Shown: positions 35,367 to 46,554 of the stretch, one piece after another
How positions within the stretch are numbered: the first letter of the stretch is position 1
Layout: every line of letters starts with the position of its first letter
From: Tipula vernalis
Lineage: Eukaryota; Arthropoda; Insecta; Diptera; Tipulidae
Reading direction: 5' to 3'
NCBI GenBank assembly: GCA_958295665.1
Contig: OY282558.1
Location: 64,778,789-64,842,788 of the forward strand
DNA: 64,000 bases
Translations under genes and position numbers: made by a program
The notes under the pieces: generated by a model
What the model saw: the letters and a program-made list of their open reading frames with translations, nothing else
Databases searched by the model: none
Told to the model about the DNA's origin: nothing

Positions 35367-36345
35367 AATTATAAGTTCTTTGCAGAATATCTACGCTTTT
35401 CCTCATTTTACCCAACTATACCCTATTACAAACCAAATCTCATTGATTAACAAAACACAAAATATCCCGTACTAACAGAATGGAATGCAATTGATAATAA
35501 ATGATCGAAATGTTAGTAAACAGGCATAGAGTAATCATCATCATATCTCACGTACACCAACGAGCAGCAAGATATATTTATTTTGTATTTTATTATTATA
35601 TAACTCGTTAATGAATGAATTATTTCTAGAATTTGTATTGTTAATTAGTATGTGTGCCAGTTGGGGAAAATGGACTGGTTTTTAAATAAACTTGAAAATG
35701 TATAAACATTGTAATTTTAAAAAAATAAAGATTTTTGATAATCGGAGAGAGTACGAAAGCTGGAACATTAAGTTTACTTTTCAAATTTTTAAATAAAACT
35801 TTCAAAGTTATAATAAATAAAACTAGAATAAATAGTTAAATTAAAAGGTGTTTTTATTCTAATAAAAGGGAAAAATCATAAGTGATAAGTGTTGTAGTTG
35901 CTGGGCTCAACGGGGTCAATCCAAACAGCAACTATAGGAGGTGGTCGTGGATTAAAATTTCTGCAAGTAAGATCTCGATAGCCGCATGGATCGAATAATG
36001 AAAAAAAATGAGCTAACCCTTAAATGTGGTACGATTTGATGAATTGCTAATTACAACTCAATACGAAAGAACACCCTAAGCTTTGGTATTGATATTGACC
36101 TTTTGGTGTTATTATTGGCCATTGGTCGCTAACAGTGGTTAGTAAGAAAAAAGACTGATGGAACGTTGTCAACAGAAAGGCGGTAATGGCGTTAAACACC
36201 ATATAATGCCTTGCTCGCCTATTACGAGGCTGTCAACACACTTGTAATAAAATAATAAAATAGGTCGCTCGAGGATTAAATCGCTCGAGTCAATAAAAAT
36301 TAAATTTGTTGAATGTCACCTGACATAACTGGTGCAGTTGTTGGC
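35367..36345. other. no firm gene; one exon-like minus-strand stretch
   Basis: Mostly A/T-rich sequence. On the minus strand 36011-35876 an acceptor-like TTAG precedes about 45 open codons with unusual composition (CGYRDLTCRNFNPRPPP, then VAVWIDPVEPSNYNTYHL and stop). I do not recognise it; it could be a last exon or a transposon fragment. Confidence 0.35.
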
Positions 36346-36462
36346 GGATTATTTATTTATTTAATATTTAATATATTACCTACAGTGGTATACAATCGGC
36401 AACAATAATTTAAATCAAAAAATGAAAAGTATGTACATAACAAAATAAAAACAATAAAATGC

Positions 36463-38410
36463 CTATAAGGTCCTAAAAAGCTCAAGTCTAAACGAATCTC
36501 TAGTCAAATTAAAATCAAAAATATCGTATGAATAATTGAAAAGTCGAGACGTGGTCAAGGCTGGCTCCGAAAGTTGATAGTTTGTTGAGCCAGAATCGAT
36601 TAGTAAAAAACCATCACGACGACGCAGACAACGTTCAGGAGCATAAATATTGAGTCGTGCGAGTAATTCAGCACAATCAATACGATACAAAAAAATGTCG
36701 CGAACAGTAGCGCTCATCATAATGTGGAATAGCATAATTATTCATTGATGGTGTACTGCGAAGTGCGTATAAAACAAATTGCTTCTGAACGCTTTCAATT
36801 CTATCAGAATGGCACTTACAAAAAGGAGACCAAACCTGCGAGGCATCCTCTAACGGAGAACGGACAAAGGCAACATACAACGACTTTAATGTAAACGGGT
36901 TACAAAAGTCTCTGCAGTTATGCTTTTTGAAACCCAAAATCATATAAGCCTTTGCTATAACAGAATCAATGTGCCTCACAAATGTCAGATCGGAAGAAAA
37001 TACTACCCCAAAATCGGACATATACTCTACCCTTTCCACGACTCCATTAAACAGCGAATACCCATGAAATACCGGAGAGCGAATGCGATAGAAAGAAATA
37101 GTTTTACATTTAGCTATATTCAGGGACAATTTGTTGTTAGCCGACCAGACACAAAATGTGTCTAAATCCCTTTGCAACCTAAGTCAGTCAGATGCAATAG
37201 TGAATAAAATAGTGAATAAATAGTGAAAAAAGAAGAGGTCCAATATGACTTCCCTGTGGGACACCTGAGGTAACTCGAAATAAAACTGAGGACGAGTCAT
37301 AGATCTTAACATACTGCCATCGATCCGAAAGATAAGATTGAAGCCACTTAGTTGGAATGAATTGACAGTTCAATTTCCCAAGCTTATTGATAAGTATCGA
37401 ATGATCAATCTTATCAAACGCCTCTGAGAAGTCCGTGTACACAACATCCAGTTGTTGCCTGATTGCAATACTGCTATGTAAGTGACCATAAAAAGAAATC
37501 AGGTTGGTCACTGTGGATCTTCCGGGATAAAAGCCATGTTGAGCAGGACAAATTAACGTTTTCAAATGAAAAAATATAAATTTTTGTACCAATGCTTCGA
37601 ATAGTTTCGGTATAGCAGAGAGTATAGCGATCCCACGGTAATTGCTGATTTCACACCTTTTGCTCGATTTGAAAATCGGGCGAATGAAGGAAATCTTCCA
37701 AGGCTCCGGGAATACCCCTGTATGAAGGCTTTCGTTAAAAATAAACGCAAGAGGAACAGCTAAACCATCCGCACAGTTTTTCATAAGGATCGGTGGAATG
37801 CCGTCATGTCCTGAGCCCTTATTCACGTCAAGTCGCGCTAAACTATCGGAAATCTCATCTACAGAAAACCTCAACAGACTAAATTCCAAACAGTCACTAG
37901 AATTAGTAATAGTAGTATAAGATTGCTCATAGACAGACAAGAGGCAGATGAATTCTGATAAATCATAGGTGACGAAAATCCAACATTTCTTTTGCTGTTG
38001 ATGAAATTCCAGAAATTTTTAAGATTAGTAGTAAGATCTTCTTCAATAACGGAATCGGTTTAAAATTCGAAACTCCAAAAAATAAAGGAACCGGTTTAAA
38101 ATTCGAAACTCCATACGGGCTGTATTGAACGCAGAGTAAAACTTATCCCCATGTACCCTATATAATGAATGAAGTTTATTACGATGCTTCTCGAGTAGCA
38201 CAAGTTTATCATTATACCATGGCTCACGAAATTGCGGTTTGTCTTTTACCTTCGGAACAAACATTACGATGCCAGCCATGATCCACTCGTCCAGCAGACG
38301 GACAATCTTGTTCAAGTCCACTCCTCGTTGAAGAAAGCTCCAGTCCGAATTGGCTAGAAATCCGTTTAAAGAGACATAATCTGCTCATCTAAAATTTAAA
38401 TGAGAACCAT
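36463..38410 (-). pseudogene. Jockey-type ORF2: linker and reverse transcriptase
   Basis: 38410-38043 holds the endonuclease-RT linker (DYVSLNGFLANSDW, PWYNDKLVLLEKHRN). 37940-37188 is the RT: VNKGSGHDGIPPILMKN, NYRGIAILSAIPKLFE, HGFYPGRSTVTNL, palm motif A YTDFSEAFDKIDH and motif B SGVPQGSHIGPLL. The catalytic YADD/FVDD motif C should follow but is replaced by a short tandem repeat (37195-37230). 37177-36677 and 36735-36463 give the thumb and C terminus (ANNKLSLNIAKCKTISF, YVAFVRSPLEDASQVWSPF) in two frames. The polymerase is therefore inactive. Confidence 0.9.
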
Positions 38411-38705
38411 TATTGTAAGTTACCAGCAGCATGAGGGGAGAAGCTGAGGGTAGGGGGGAGAGTGAATCCGGCGACCTCGGTAGGGCAAGGACTCTCTCGA
38501 AGGATGAGGAGGGGCACATAAGCGAAGGAGCTGGTGTACCGATGGAGGAGGATGACGGCAGCCCGGCCAGTCGGTGGGGCACTGACAAGTCCTCTACAGA
38601 GGGTATGAGGGGTGGCGAGACGGGCGTATCCGGCGCATCCCAAAATACCGGGAATTAATATTCCTGCGGTAGCAGGAATTTATCATAGAGGTGGGTAGAG
38701 GTTAA

Positions 38706-39597
38706 ATGGTTAAGATTAAGATAACTCAAAATAACCTTCACCATTCTAAGGCTGCTTCGGTAGCTCTACTCCTCAGGCTGACTAGTTCGGGTGAGGATGT
38801 GATACTAATCCAAGAACCTTGGATTAACAATAACAGGATCCGTGGCCTCAGAACCAAAGGGTACAAAATTATATCCTCTAGTAAGTCTGGGAAGATCAGA
38901 TCTTGTATTCTTGGGAAAAATAATATTAATCTTTTCCTTCTCTCTCAATACAGCAATGGTGACACTACTGCAGTTAGCCTGGAAGTAGGCACTTGTAGAT
39001 TCTGACTAGTTTCAGCCTACATGGACCGGGAGAAGGAGGTTCCTCCGGATAAGTTGGAGGAGCTGATCCGTAAAGCGGAACCATCAAAGGTAGGTGTGGT
39101 ACTGGGAGTTGATGCTAATGCGCATCACACTATTTCGGGAAGCACGGACATTAAAGAAAAAGACAGCCTTTAATAGAGCCAAAAATACAAGAGAGGCTCA
39201 GGATTGGGACTCCTATAAGGAGAAACTCGGAATTTATAAGAAAGAATTAAGAAAGCCACAAAGGAGGTCTTGGAGAATCTTCTGTGATAAAATGGAAGGG
39301 GTATCCGAAACCTCCCGTCTTAGAAAGATTCTTTCCAAAAGTACATCAAGTCCCAGTTTTTTGATAAAACCGGACGGATCTTGGACAGCTTCTAGTGGAG
39401 AGTCTCTGGAGCTTCTCTTCGAGACACACTTCCCAGGGAGCTTTGAAGACCTGTTGGTGCGTAGCAATCATCAGGAGTCACTGTCAGTGTTCCCAGAGGA
39501 TATCGTAACCAGAAAACGGATCCTATGGGCACTGAGGGGTTTTAAACGGCTGGTCCGGATCAAATTATACCAGCTGAACTTCAAAACAACTCAGTAA
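38706..39597 (+). pseudogene. R1/LOA-type ORF2 endonuclease and pre-RT region
   Basis: ORF2 starts at ATG 38706 (MVKIKITQNNLHHSKAAS) with the endonuclease catalytic glutamate in ILIQEPWI. A TGA at about 39003 interrupts, after which the same frame continues with VSAYMD and VVLGVDANAHHT (the DxNAHH motif). The rest of the endonuclease is deleted. 39180-39597 is the region before the RT (NTREAQDWDSYKEKLG, WRIFCDKMEGVSETSRL, ELLFETHFPG). Stops and a frame change separate the pieces. Confidence 0.87.
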
Positions 39598-41829
39598 TTA
39601 TTCTTCCCTACCTGGAAGCTATATGCAAAGGGTGTTTGAAGCTGGGCTATATTCCTAGATACTGGACGGAGGTCAATGTGGTGTTTATACCGAAAGCGGG
39701 GAAAAGCTCACATGTCTATCCTAAGGACCTAAGACAAATAACTCTATCATCCTTTCTTTTGAAAACCTTGGAAAGGCTTCTGGATGTATACATCAGAGAT
39801 ATAATAGGTGCCAGGAAGTGGGCATCGTCTCAGCATGTGTACACAAAGGGTAGATCTGTGGACACTGCTCTGCATGCCTTGGTGTGTACGATTGAGAAAT
39901 CGATTAGTTCGAAGGAATTCTGTTTGGTGGCTTTCCTGGATATAGAAGGCGCCTTTAATAATGTGAAAGCCGAGGCAATCAAAGAGGGATTGTCATTTTT
40001 GGAGGTGGACGTTCCTCTGATAGGGTTAATCAATTATATGCTGGGAAGCAGGATTGTTAGCTCGAAGTTGGGGGACTCCACCATCAAGAGGCGAGTAACT
40101 AGGGGAACTCCGCAGGGGGGGGGGGGTTCTGTCCCCTCTTCTCTGGAACATAGTGGTAAACGGGTTACTACTTGAATTGGAGAGAGAGGGTATTGAAGTT
40201 ATCGCTTACGCAGATGACGTAGCTTTAGCTGTTACCGGGAAATTCCTGGGCACGATTGTAGACGTATTGCAGAATGCGCTTACCATCGTTACGAAATGGG
40301 CTGGCAAATGTGGACTTGGTATTAACCCGTCCAAGACAGAGCTGGTACTCTTAACTAAGAAACAAAAAATCCCGGTAGTTGTCCCTCCTACCTTAAATGG
40401 CACGAGACTTGCTTTTACTGACAGAGCTAGATATCTGGGCATTATCTTGGACAGTAAGCTTAGTTGGAAGCCCAACATGTTGGAGAGAATAAACAAAGCT
40501 ACTATTGCTTTGTACTCCTGTAGGAACGCCATTGGTCATAGATGGGGTCTGAAGCCGGAGCTGGTACACTGGCTCTACACCGCTGTAGTGAGACCTGTAC
40601 TCATGTACGGGGTGGGTGTTTGGTGGCCAGCTCTGGACAAGGTAACTTATAAAAGTAAGATTGAGAGAGTGCAAAGAACAGCCTGTATGCTTGTTAGCGG
40701 GGCACTGAGGTCGACACCGACAAGTGCCTTAGAGGTTATGTTGCACTTTCTTCTGGTCGACATTTTTGGCAAACAGATGGCGGCAAATATGGCTGTACGA
40801 CTTGCAGCCGTCTCTCAGAAGAGGTGTCTTAGTATAGGACACTCCACTATTGTTAGATCGTTGAAGGATGAACTGGCGAATCTTGACTACATTAAACCTA
40901 CTCTACGATTCGAGAAGCGATTTCGGACCTCCTTCCCTTCAAGGGAATCCTGGAAGGATAGACCGTTATCGGGAAACAAAGCGTTGCAATTCTTCACAGA
41001 TGGCTCCAAGCTAGACGGCAAAGTAGGAGCTGGAGTATTCTGTGACAAATTAAATGTAAAAATTTCTATTAGTCTCCCTGATTACTGCAGCGTGTACCAA
41101 GTTGAAGTCGTAGCGATTAAGGAGGTCATGACGTGGTTGAAACATAATGTGTTATCCTCAGACGATATCACAATCTATGTGAACAGTCAAGCGGCGATCC
41201 GGTCGTTAGAATCGGTGTCTTTGGCGTCACGGGTGGCGTTGAGTTGTCACTCATCTCTAAATGAGATGGGTGAGCATTTCAATATCCAGGTAGTCTGGGT
41301 CCCAGGTCACTCGGGCGTCATAGGGGACTGCAGGGCAGATGAACTTGCTAGGCATGGTACGACTCTCCAGCTGCAACCGGAAAGGGGAAGTCTGGGGAGG
41401 CCTATTACAGCGCTGAGACAAGCACTTGGGAAGCAGGCGCTATCCTCAGCGGGGGAAAGGTGGTCGAACAGGGTGTTCACCTGTAGAGTTGCAAGATAAG
41501 TTTGGCCAAAGCTGGACTTGGGGCGCACTAGGGCATTAATATCCTTACGCAGACGTGAATTAAGAACGGTCGTAGGAATTCTCACGGGACACTGCCTTTT
41601 TGGAGAACATGCAAGAAGGCTGGGTCTGGAGGCTAATGACTTCTGCAGAAGCTGCTTGGACGAAGAGGAGGAAGAGACGTTGGTCCACTTCCTTTGCTCG
41701 TGTCCAGCATTGGCTCTCAGAAGGCACAAACACTTAGGTAAGTTCAAGATGGACTGCCTCTCGGATCTCGAAAACAGTAAAGTGCGGGACGTCTTACACT
41801 ACATAAGTAGCTCGAAATGGTTCCAATAG
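39598..41829 (+). pseudogene. R1/LOA-type RT, RNase H and CCHC end
   Basis: RT blocks 39636-40110: VNVVFIPKAGK, RQITLSSFLLKTLERLLD, motif A VAFLDIEGAFNNV and motif B RGTPQG. A G12 run at 40115-40126 then shifts the frame, and 40153-41499 continues with the catalytic IAYADDVAL (about 40200) and thumb. The RNase H follows with LQFFTDGSKLDG, EVVAIKEV and GHSGVIGDCRADELAR; the middle catalytic aspartate is asparagine (IYVNSQAAI, AAC at 41182-41184). 41518-41829 in another frame has CRSCLDEEEEETLVHFLCSC, the usual C-terminal zinc motif. Compared with the fragment at 63393, four codons are missing near 40035. Confidence 0.9.
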
Positions 41830-41916
41830 GGGTAAAAGGGGATACATCCTGTGGTATCACAATGGACCGTCACCGGTCTAAGTGTGCGTAAGCAGCCACT
41901 CCAACCTAACCTAACC

Positions 41917-42530
41917 TATTGTAAGTAAAATTAGTAACACACTTTTCATGAAATATATTTATCATAATAGGAGTATGGTAAATGCTCGCGCAGCCAGTGA
42001 AATCCTCACAAGATGAAATCTCCGAATGTAAAACATCAGTAATGTAAACCAGGTTCAAAAACTTGCTGCAGCTGTTGGACAATCTGTTCTGTTGAGTGGT
42101 AGCAATGCTCGCAAAATAGTATATCGTATGTAACACCCTTTCGTCTGTAGAAGACGAGGTAAAAACTCCATCTACATCGAACCAAATAGCATCACGAAGA
42201 TTAAAGTCGCCAACAAACATAAGGTGTTCGCCAGCAGCTACCAAAGGTAACACAATTGAATCAACAAAATTAGTAATCTCCACATAATAATCCAAGTTTG
42301 AGCCACTAGGAATATATACAGCGACCACGATCACGGAGGAATGGGCGACCTTTACACGGACTGCCATAATATCTAGTTGAGAATGACAAGCGATCATCTC
42401 GTTCAAAATCGAACACTTCACAGCAATCAGCACTCCTCCATCTTTCGGCTTTAGCTTTGCCCCGAATGCTGGATGCATTGCGGTAATAAATCGACGTAAA
42501 TGCCATCAGTTTAGGGTTCAAGTGACTCAT
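41917..42530 (-). pseudogene. Jockey-type ORF2 endonuclease
   Basis: ORF2 appears to start near 42530 (LMAFTSIYYRN, the usual IYYQN-type opening). A deletion then removes the first half of the domain. 42478-41917 keeps KPKDGGVLIAVKC, VAVYIPSGSN and the catalytic MFVGDFNLRDAIW, and ends at the inserted element; its frame resumes at 38410. Apurinic-type endonuclease that nicks target DNA. The early catalytic glutamate is gone with the deletion. Confidence 0.88.
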
Positions 42531-42613
42531 GATAATACTGTTGCGTCGGAGTAATACTGGTGCTAAAGTGGTTATTATGTAGGTAGTTATTACGATTATT
42601 ATTATTATTATGC

Positions 42614-43070
42614 TGGTAATGATGCCGTAATACGACCCTTTCCTGAGCGGCGAAAGTTGATGAATGGTTTAATCACATATTCTAAAGGCCAAATGCTTCC
42701 ATCAAAAACTTTATCAAAACTATCAGAATCCAGGCCAATTTTAAAAGAGATAAAGTTCAGACGGCTTTTATCCACACCTCTTGCAACAAGTTCGTGGCAT
42801 TCAACATTTCCAGTAGGAATTTGTAATTTGGAATAAATGTGGTTTCTTTATACCATCGCACGTAGTAGTTGGTTTGAAGGTAGAGACGTGCAAGTACTTT
42901 TTGGGCTTCACCATCTCCAACTCGGACTGTTGGACATCGATACCAGCAATCACAGTTTGCAGACCATCCAATATCCCCGAATGAACATTTCCTATAGCGG
43001 TGGTGTTAACACTATTCGCCGATGTACCAGCTAACAAATTACTAGATACTAGCTGAAAGTCTATAATCTG
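42614..43070 (-). pseudogene. Jockey-type ORF1 C-terminal region
   Basis: 43037-42830 contains EMVKPKKYLHVSTFKPTTT and the next frame, to a stop near 42612, contains RLNFISFKIGLDSDSFDKVF and WPLEYVIKPFINFRR. This is the C-terminal domain usual in ORF1 of Jockey-like fly elements (nucleic-acid-binding protein). One frameshift near 42840 separates the two. Confidence 0.75.
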
Positions 43071-43469
43071 GACCTATACACATAATAAGATTAAAACCAC
43101 GGTATACACAATATAATAATAAATAAAGTTACTCGTAATAAAACAAGTGAATATTGAAACACGTGGTAAACAAATAATTATTATTTAAGTATTGATAACG
43201 GTTATCACCATAAAAATTGAATTTCGAAAGTATATCGGAAAATAATGCCTTATCTCTTAAATATAGTTCATAACTAAGTGTTAAAACGTTGAATGAATAT
43301 CAACTTGATAGACTAAGAAATAATAGAAAGTTAAAAAATAGACAAAATGTTTGTTATGGCTGTATGATACTCATTTTTTTCCCACTTTTTCAGTGACTAG
43401 GAAAGACAAACGGAATGAGTGAAAAAATATATATACAAAATATTTGTGAGAGTGAGTTTATACACCATA
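43071..43469. other. no recognised feature
   Basis: A/T-rich sequence between the Jockey-type element and the MITE; nothing recognisable. Confidence 0.5.
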
Positions 43470-43948
43470 GAGTACGTTTATGCTCAGAGTCGAGTCATCT
43501 TTTAGTTAACTTTGGATCATCTTGTAGTTATCTTTTTTAGCGTTTATACTGCAGAGTCAAATCGTAGTCGAGTCGAAACTAGGTTGAAACCGAGTCAGAA
43601 ACGTCAAAAAAAATCATAATTTTTATTTTCAATAAAAATTATGATTATTAAAATTATGATTAAAGCAATTTATTTTACAAGTTTGCAGTATACAAAATTA
43701 CAGAAACACAAAAATCGGAGATGCGCACACGAATTAAGAAATCAAAATGGTGTCTTTTTATTATTATTTTTTGTTGTTTTTATTTTTCGACTCGACTCCG
43801 TTTATAGTGGATGATTTTAGAGTTAACTCGACTCGACCCTAGAAATTTTTTAGGTCGAGTCGAGTTAACTACAAGATGACTCGACTCCGTTTATAGTAAA
43901 AGATAACCTGGGTTCAAACCAGGTTGAACCCTAAGCATAAACGTACTC
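43470..43948. mobile_element. 479-bp MITE with 15-bp terminal inverted repeats
   Basis: Ends are GAGTACGTTTATGCT (43470-43484) and its exact complement (43934-43948), flanked on both sides by ATA. The interior is non-coding and full of GTCGAGTCGA-type short palindromes, with a strong inner hairpin near 43830-43875. No transposase; it would depend on one elsewhere. Confidence 0.82.
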
Positions 43949-45076
43949 ATAGATTTGAAAAAAGTATAGAAACGTCACAAAAAAAGTGGTAGCTCAATTT
44001 TTCTAGCAGTTAATCGAGCAAATATAGCAAAAAGAGAATTGGATTTGATTCTTTTTTTTGACATTAGATACTTTTTTCTGATATTTCTACCAAAAAAAAT
44101 TGTGTACAAAAGAAAATAATATATAAATTAACTTTACATAAAAATTACGTCGCTGTAATTAATTGCGGCAGCTAATGCAAATTTATTATGCACGGGCCTC
44201 ATATTTCTTACGTAAAAAATTAATTAAGATCCAAAAAATAAATGTTCTTGAAAATGGCTACTTCATCGCATAAAAAAATTTTGATTCTATTTACATATTT
44301 TGTTTATCCGAAACTTCAACGAAACTTCAAAATATTAGCATATAGTATTGTCCACACTACCCTTCTCTGTTTCGCTTTACTATAGTTTTGCAGCACTTTA
44401 TTGCACTTGAAAAAAAAAGTGAGTATTATACAGCCATTATTAAAACCTTGATTCAAAAACAAAACAGAAATACTTCAAATAAGTCAAGAAGGAATCAATT
44501 TGATGAACAAGTAGCACGAATTACTGCTCAAAGACTTTAAGAACGAATTGACGGACCCCAAAGTTGCAAGTTCAGCATCTCTTAGAAGAAAAAAGAAAAA
44601 GAAGAAGAAGCAGAACGTCGAGTCGACACCGTCAATCGCGTTATCAACCAATTAAAAATTCCTTATGTTATCAAAGATTTGCCTACACATAAGGGAGGTA
44701 AAAATGGTCTGCATGATTTTATCCAAAAATCTAGTACAATATCAAAGGAATCTGTGGCGTCACCGTTATTTTTATTTTTATTTAAATTTAATAAAGTTTG
44801 TTTCCAAAGTTGAATTGGCATTAAGTAAGTTTGGAAGCTATATATATATATTTTAAAAAAGAGTAGTGTGAGATGCACTTTATAGTAGATGTCGCGACAA
44901 GCGACAGAATTTTGTAACGTCAGTCATTTTGTTTTTTTAGTACTGTTTTAAGTTTTTCTCTGTTCGAGAAGTTGAAAAAAAAATTAAATCTTGTTAATAT
45001 CAACGGTAGTAATTTTAGTTAAACTTAATAAAATTAATAATTAATAAGTCGCATAGCGAAGTAAAAATTGTATTTA
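43949..45076. other. no recognised gene
   Basis: A/T-rich with A-runs. A lysine/glutamate-rich AGAAAAAAGAAAAAG stretch lies at 44585-44620. No protein motif is recognised. Confidence 0.5.
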
Positions 45077-46364
45077 CAGTAGAATTCGCTTATAGCGAAC
45101 ACTCTAGGGACATCATTTTTTGTTCACTATAGCCGGCTGTTCGTTTTAATCAAATATTCGGTTATAATGAATCATGTTCGTTATAAGAAAGATTAACCAA
45201 AAACAAAACAAAAACGGTTTATTCAAAAATAAAATTAAAACATTTATTAATTATAAAAAACTTATACTTGTACATAAGCCGTAACAATTCATTCCAACTA
45301 AAACCGTGATCCGGTCCTTGCATAATTTCCCCCCAGCGCAATCATTATTTCTAAACTTTATGGTTTTATTAGGAAGTATCCTATAGAAAAGGCCCGTTTC
45401 ATTTAAATTGAATACATCACTTTTGTTATATCCATCCAGAAGCAGAGGTAATTTTTCATTAACCCATTCTTTAACAACTTTCGAAGATACGGCTGCCTTT
45501 TCTCCCACAATATTTTTGAATACAAGGTCGTTTCGCTTCTTAAAGCGGTCGAGCCAACCGTTGCTTGGTTTAAACTCAATATTCAATTTCTATGCAAATT
45601 GCGCTGCCTTTTCTTTTACAAGAATTCCACTTAGAGGAACTTTTCTTACTCACATTTGTTTTACCCAAATAATTAATGCAGCCTCCATTGTTGGAGATTT
45701 TCCATCGCGAATTTTTTGACGTTTTAAAATTTACACTCAAATCCTCATACTTTTCCCGTTTTTTTACTATTTCAGTGAAAGTACTCTTCGCGCAATTAAA
45801 TTTGCTTGCAATTTGTTGGTAGGTCAATTGCTTTTTGTCGACCGTTTTCAAAATTTTCAATTTTGTTTCCACCGATATAGAATATCATTTTCGATACATA
45901 ACCTAAAATTTGTTAATTAATTATAACAAAATCTATTAATTAGAAAATTATAATAATTTTTAACACTAAATTTAGCACCAATCTTTTTAAAATATAACAA
46001 AAATTAAGAAAATTTTCTTTATTATCGCTGTATATTCCTATTGTGTTAATTTACTTCAACTGACGAAAGTAATGGGGAATCCCGTAAAAACTATGCATGT
46101 ATAAACCTGTAGTAGTTTTATGTGTAAAGGGAAACAAATCAAAAAAGTGGTATAACCGAATCGACATTCGGTTTAACCGTAGGGTTTTGTATGAAATTAA
46201 ACTCTTTCGGACATTTTTCGTGTTCGCTATACGCTTATAAACGTAGTTCGTTATTTGTAGTGTAAAAGAAAAAAGTGTTCATGCAAATTCAAGGGACAAA
46301 AATATATGATCATTATAAGCGTTTGTTCGTTATATACATGGTTTGGTATAAACGGATTCTACTG
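45077..46364 (-). mobile_element. Tigger/pogo-type element, internally deleted
   Basis: Ends CAGTAGAATTCGCTTATA (45077) and, on the minus strand from 46364, CAGTAGAATCCGTTTATA, flanked by TA on each side (45075-45076, 46365-46366). 1288 bp. The end sequence and TA target are typical of Tigger elements. The transposase gene on the minus strand is missing most of its catalytic domain. Confidence 0.92.
45251..45872 (-). pseudogene. Tigger-type transposase, N-terminal two-thirds
   Basis: 45872-45700 has a psq/CENP-B-like helix-turn-helix (LKILKTVDKKQLTYQQIA, SKFNCAKSTFTEIV). After a frame change, 45586-45251 has the second CENP-B-type helix motif (PSNGWLDRFKKRNDL), then the beginning of the DDE domain with FNLNETGLFYRILPNKT (the first catalytic D appears as N in LNET) and KDRITVLVGMNCYG. 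The rest of the catalytic domain is absent: the frame runs directly into the terminal region. Inactive. Confidence 0.88.
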
Positions 46365-46554
46365 TAATTGGAAAAAAACAAATTGTACGTGAATTAGCAA
46401 GTGTGTTAAATTGTGCCCCAAAAAGCGCTTTAGAGGTTACGTTTTCCGCGTGAGTTTTCACGTATACCGCCTAGCGTAACCGCACCAGCACTAATATTCA
46501 TTAAACCAAACGGGGATCATATATAATATATATCCATTAACCCCAAAAATCCTT

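Larger units (their letters stand above)
38421..41916 (+). mobile_element. R1/LOA-type non-LTR retrotransposon with RNase H, 5' truncated
   Basis: A 3496-bp plus-strand insertion bounded by TATTGTAAGT at 38411-38420 and 41917-41926. It begins inside ORF1 (an acidic tail, 38431-38658), then carries ORF2 with endonuclease, RT, RNase H and a C-terminal CCHC-like motif, and ends in a 3' UTR finishing with CCAACCTAACCTAACC. Family assignment rests on the domain order APE-RT-RNase H; I cannot decide between R1, LOA and I. A 50-bp copy of the same 3' end lies at 62399-62448 and an RT fragment at 63393-63621. Confidence 0.9.
36346..43070 (-). mobile_element. Jockey-superfamily non-LTR retrotransposon, split by an insertion
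   Basis: Minus-strand element with ORF1 C terminus (43037-42614), endonuclease (42530-41917), linker and reverse transcriptase (38410-36463) and a 3' end with A/T-rich TAAATAAATAAA tail at about 36346-36370. A second non-LTR element sits at 38421-41916 between endonuclease and RT, flanked by the 10-bp duplication TATTGTAAGT. Removing it rejoins ORF2 in the same frame apart from one TGA. The 5' end seems truncated within ORF1 near 43070. Confidence 0.88.

Noticed and set aside
38385..38658. Overlapping proline/serine-rich minus-strand frames at 38385-38643
   Set aside because: They are antisense to the ORF1 tail of the plus-strand non-LTR element and straddle its insertion site.
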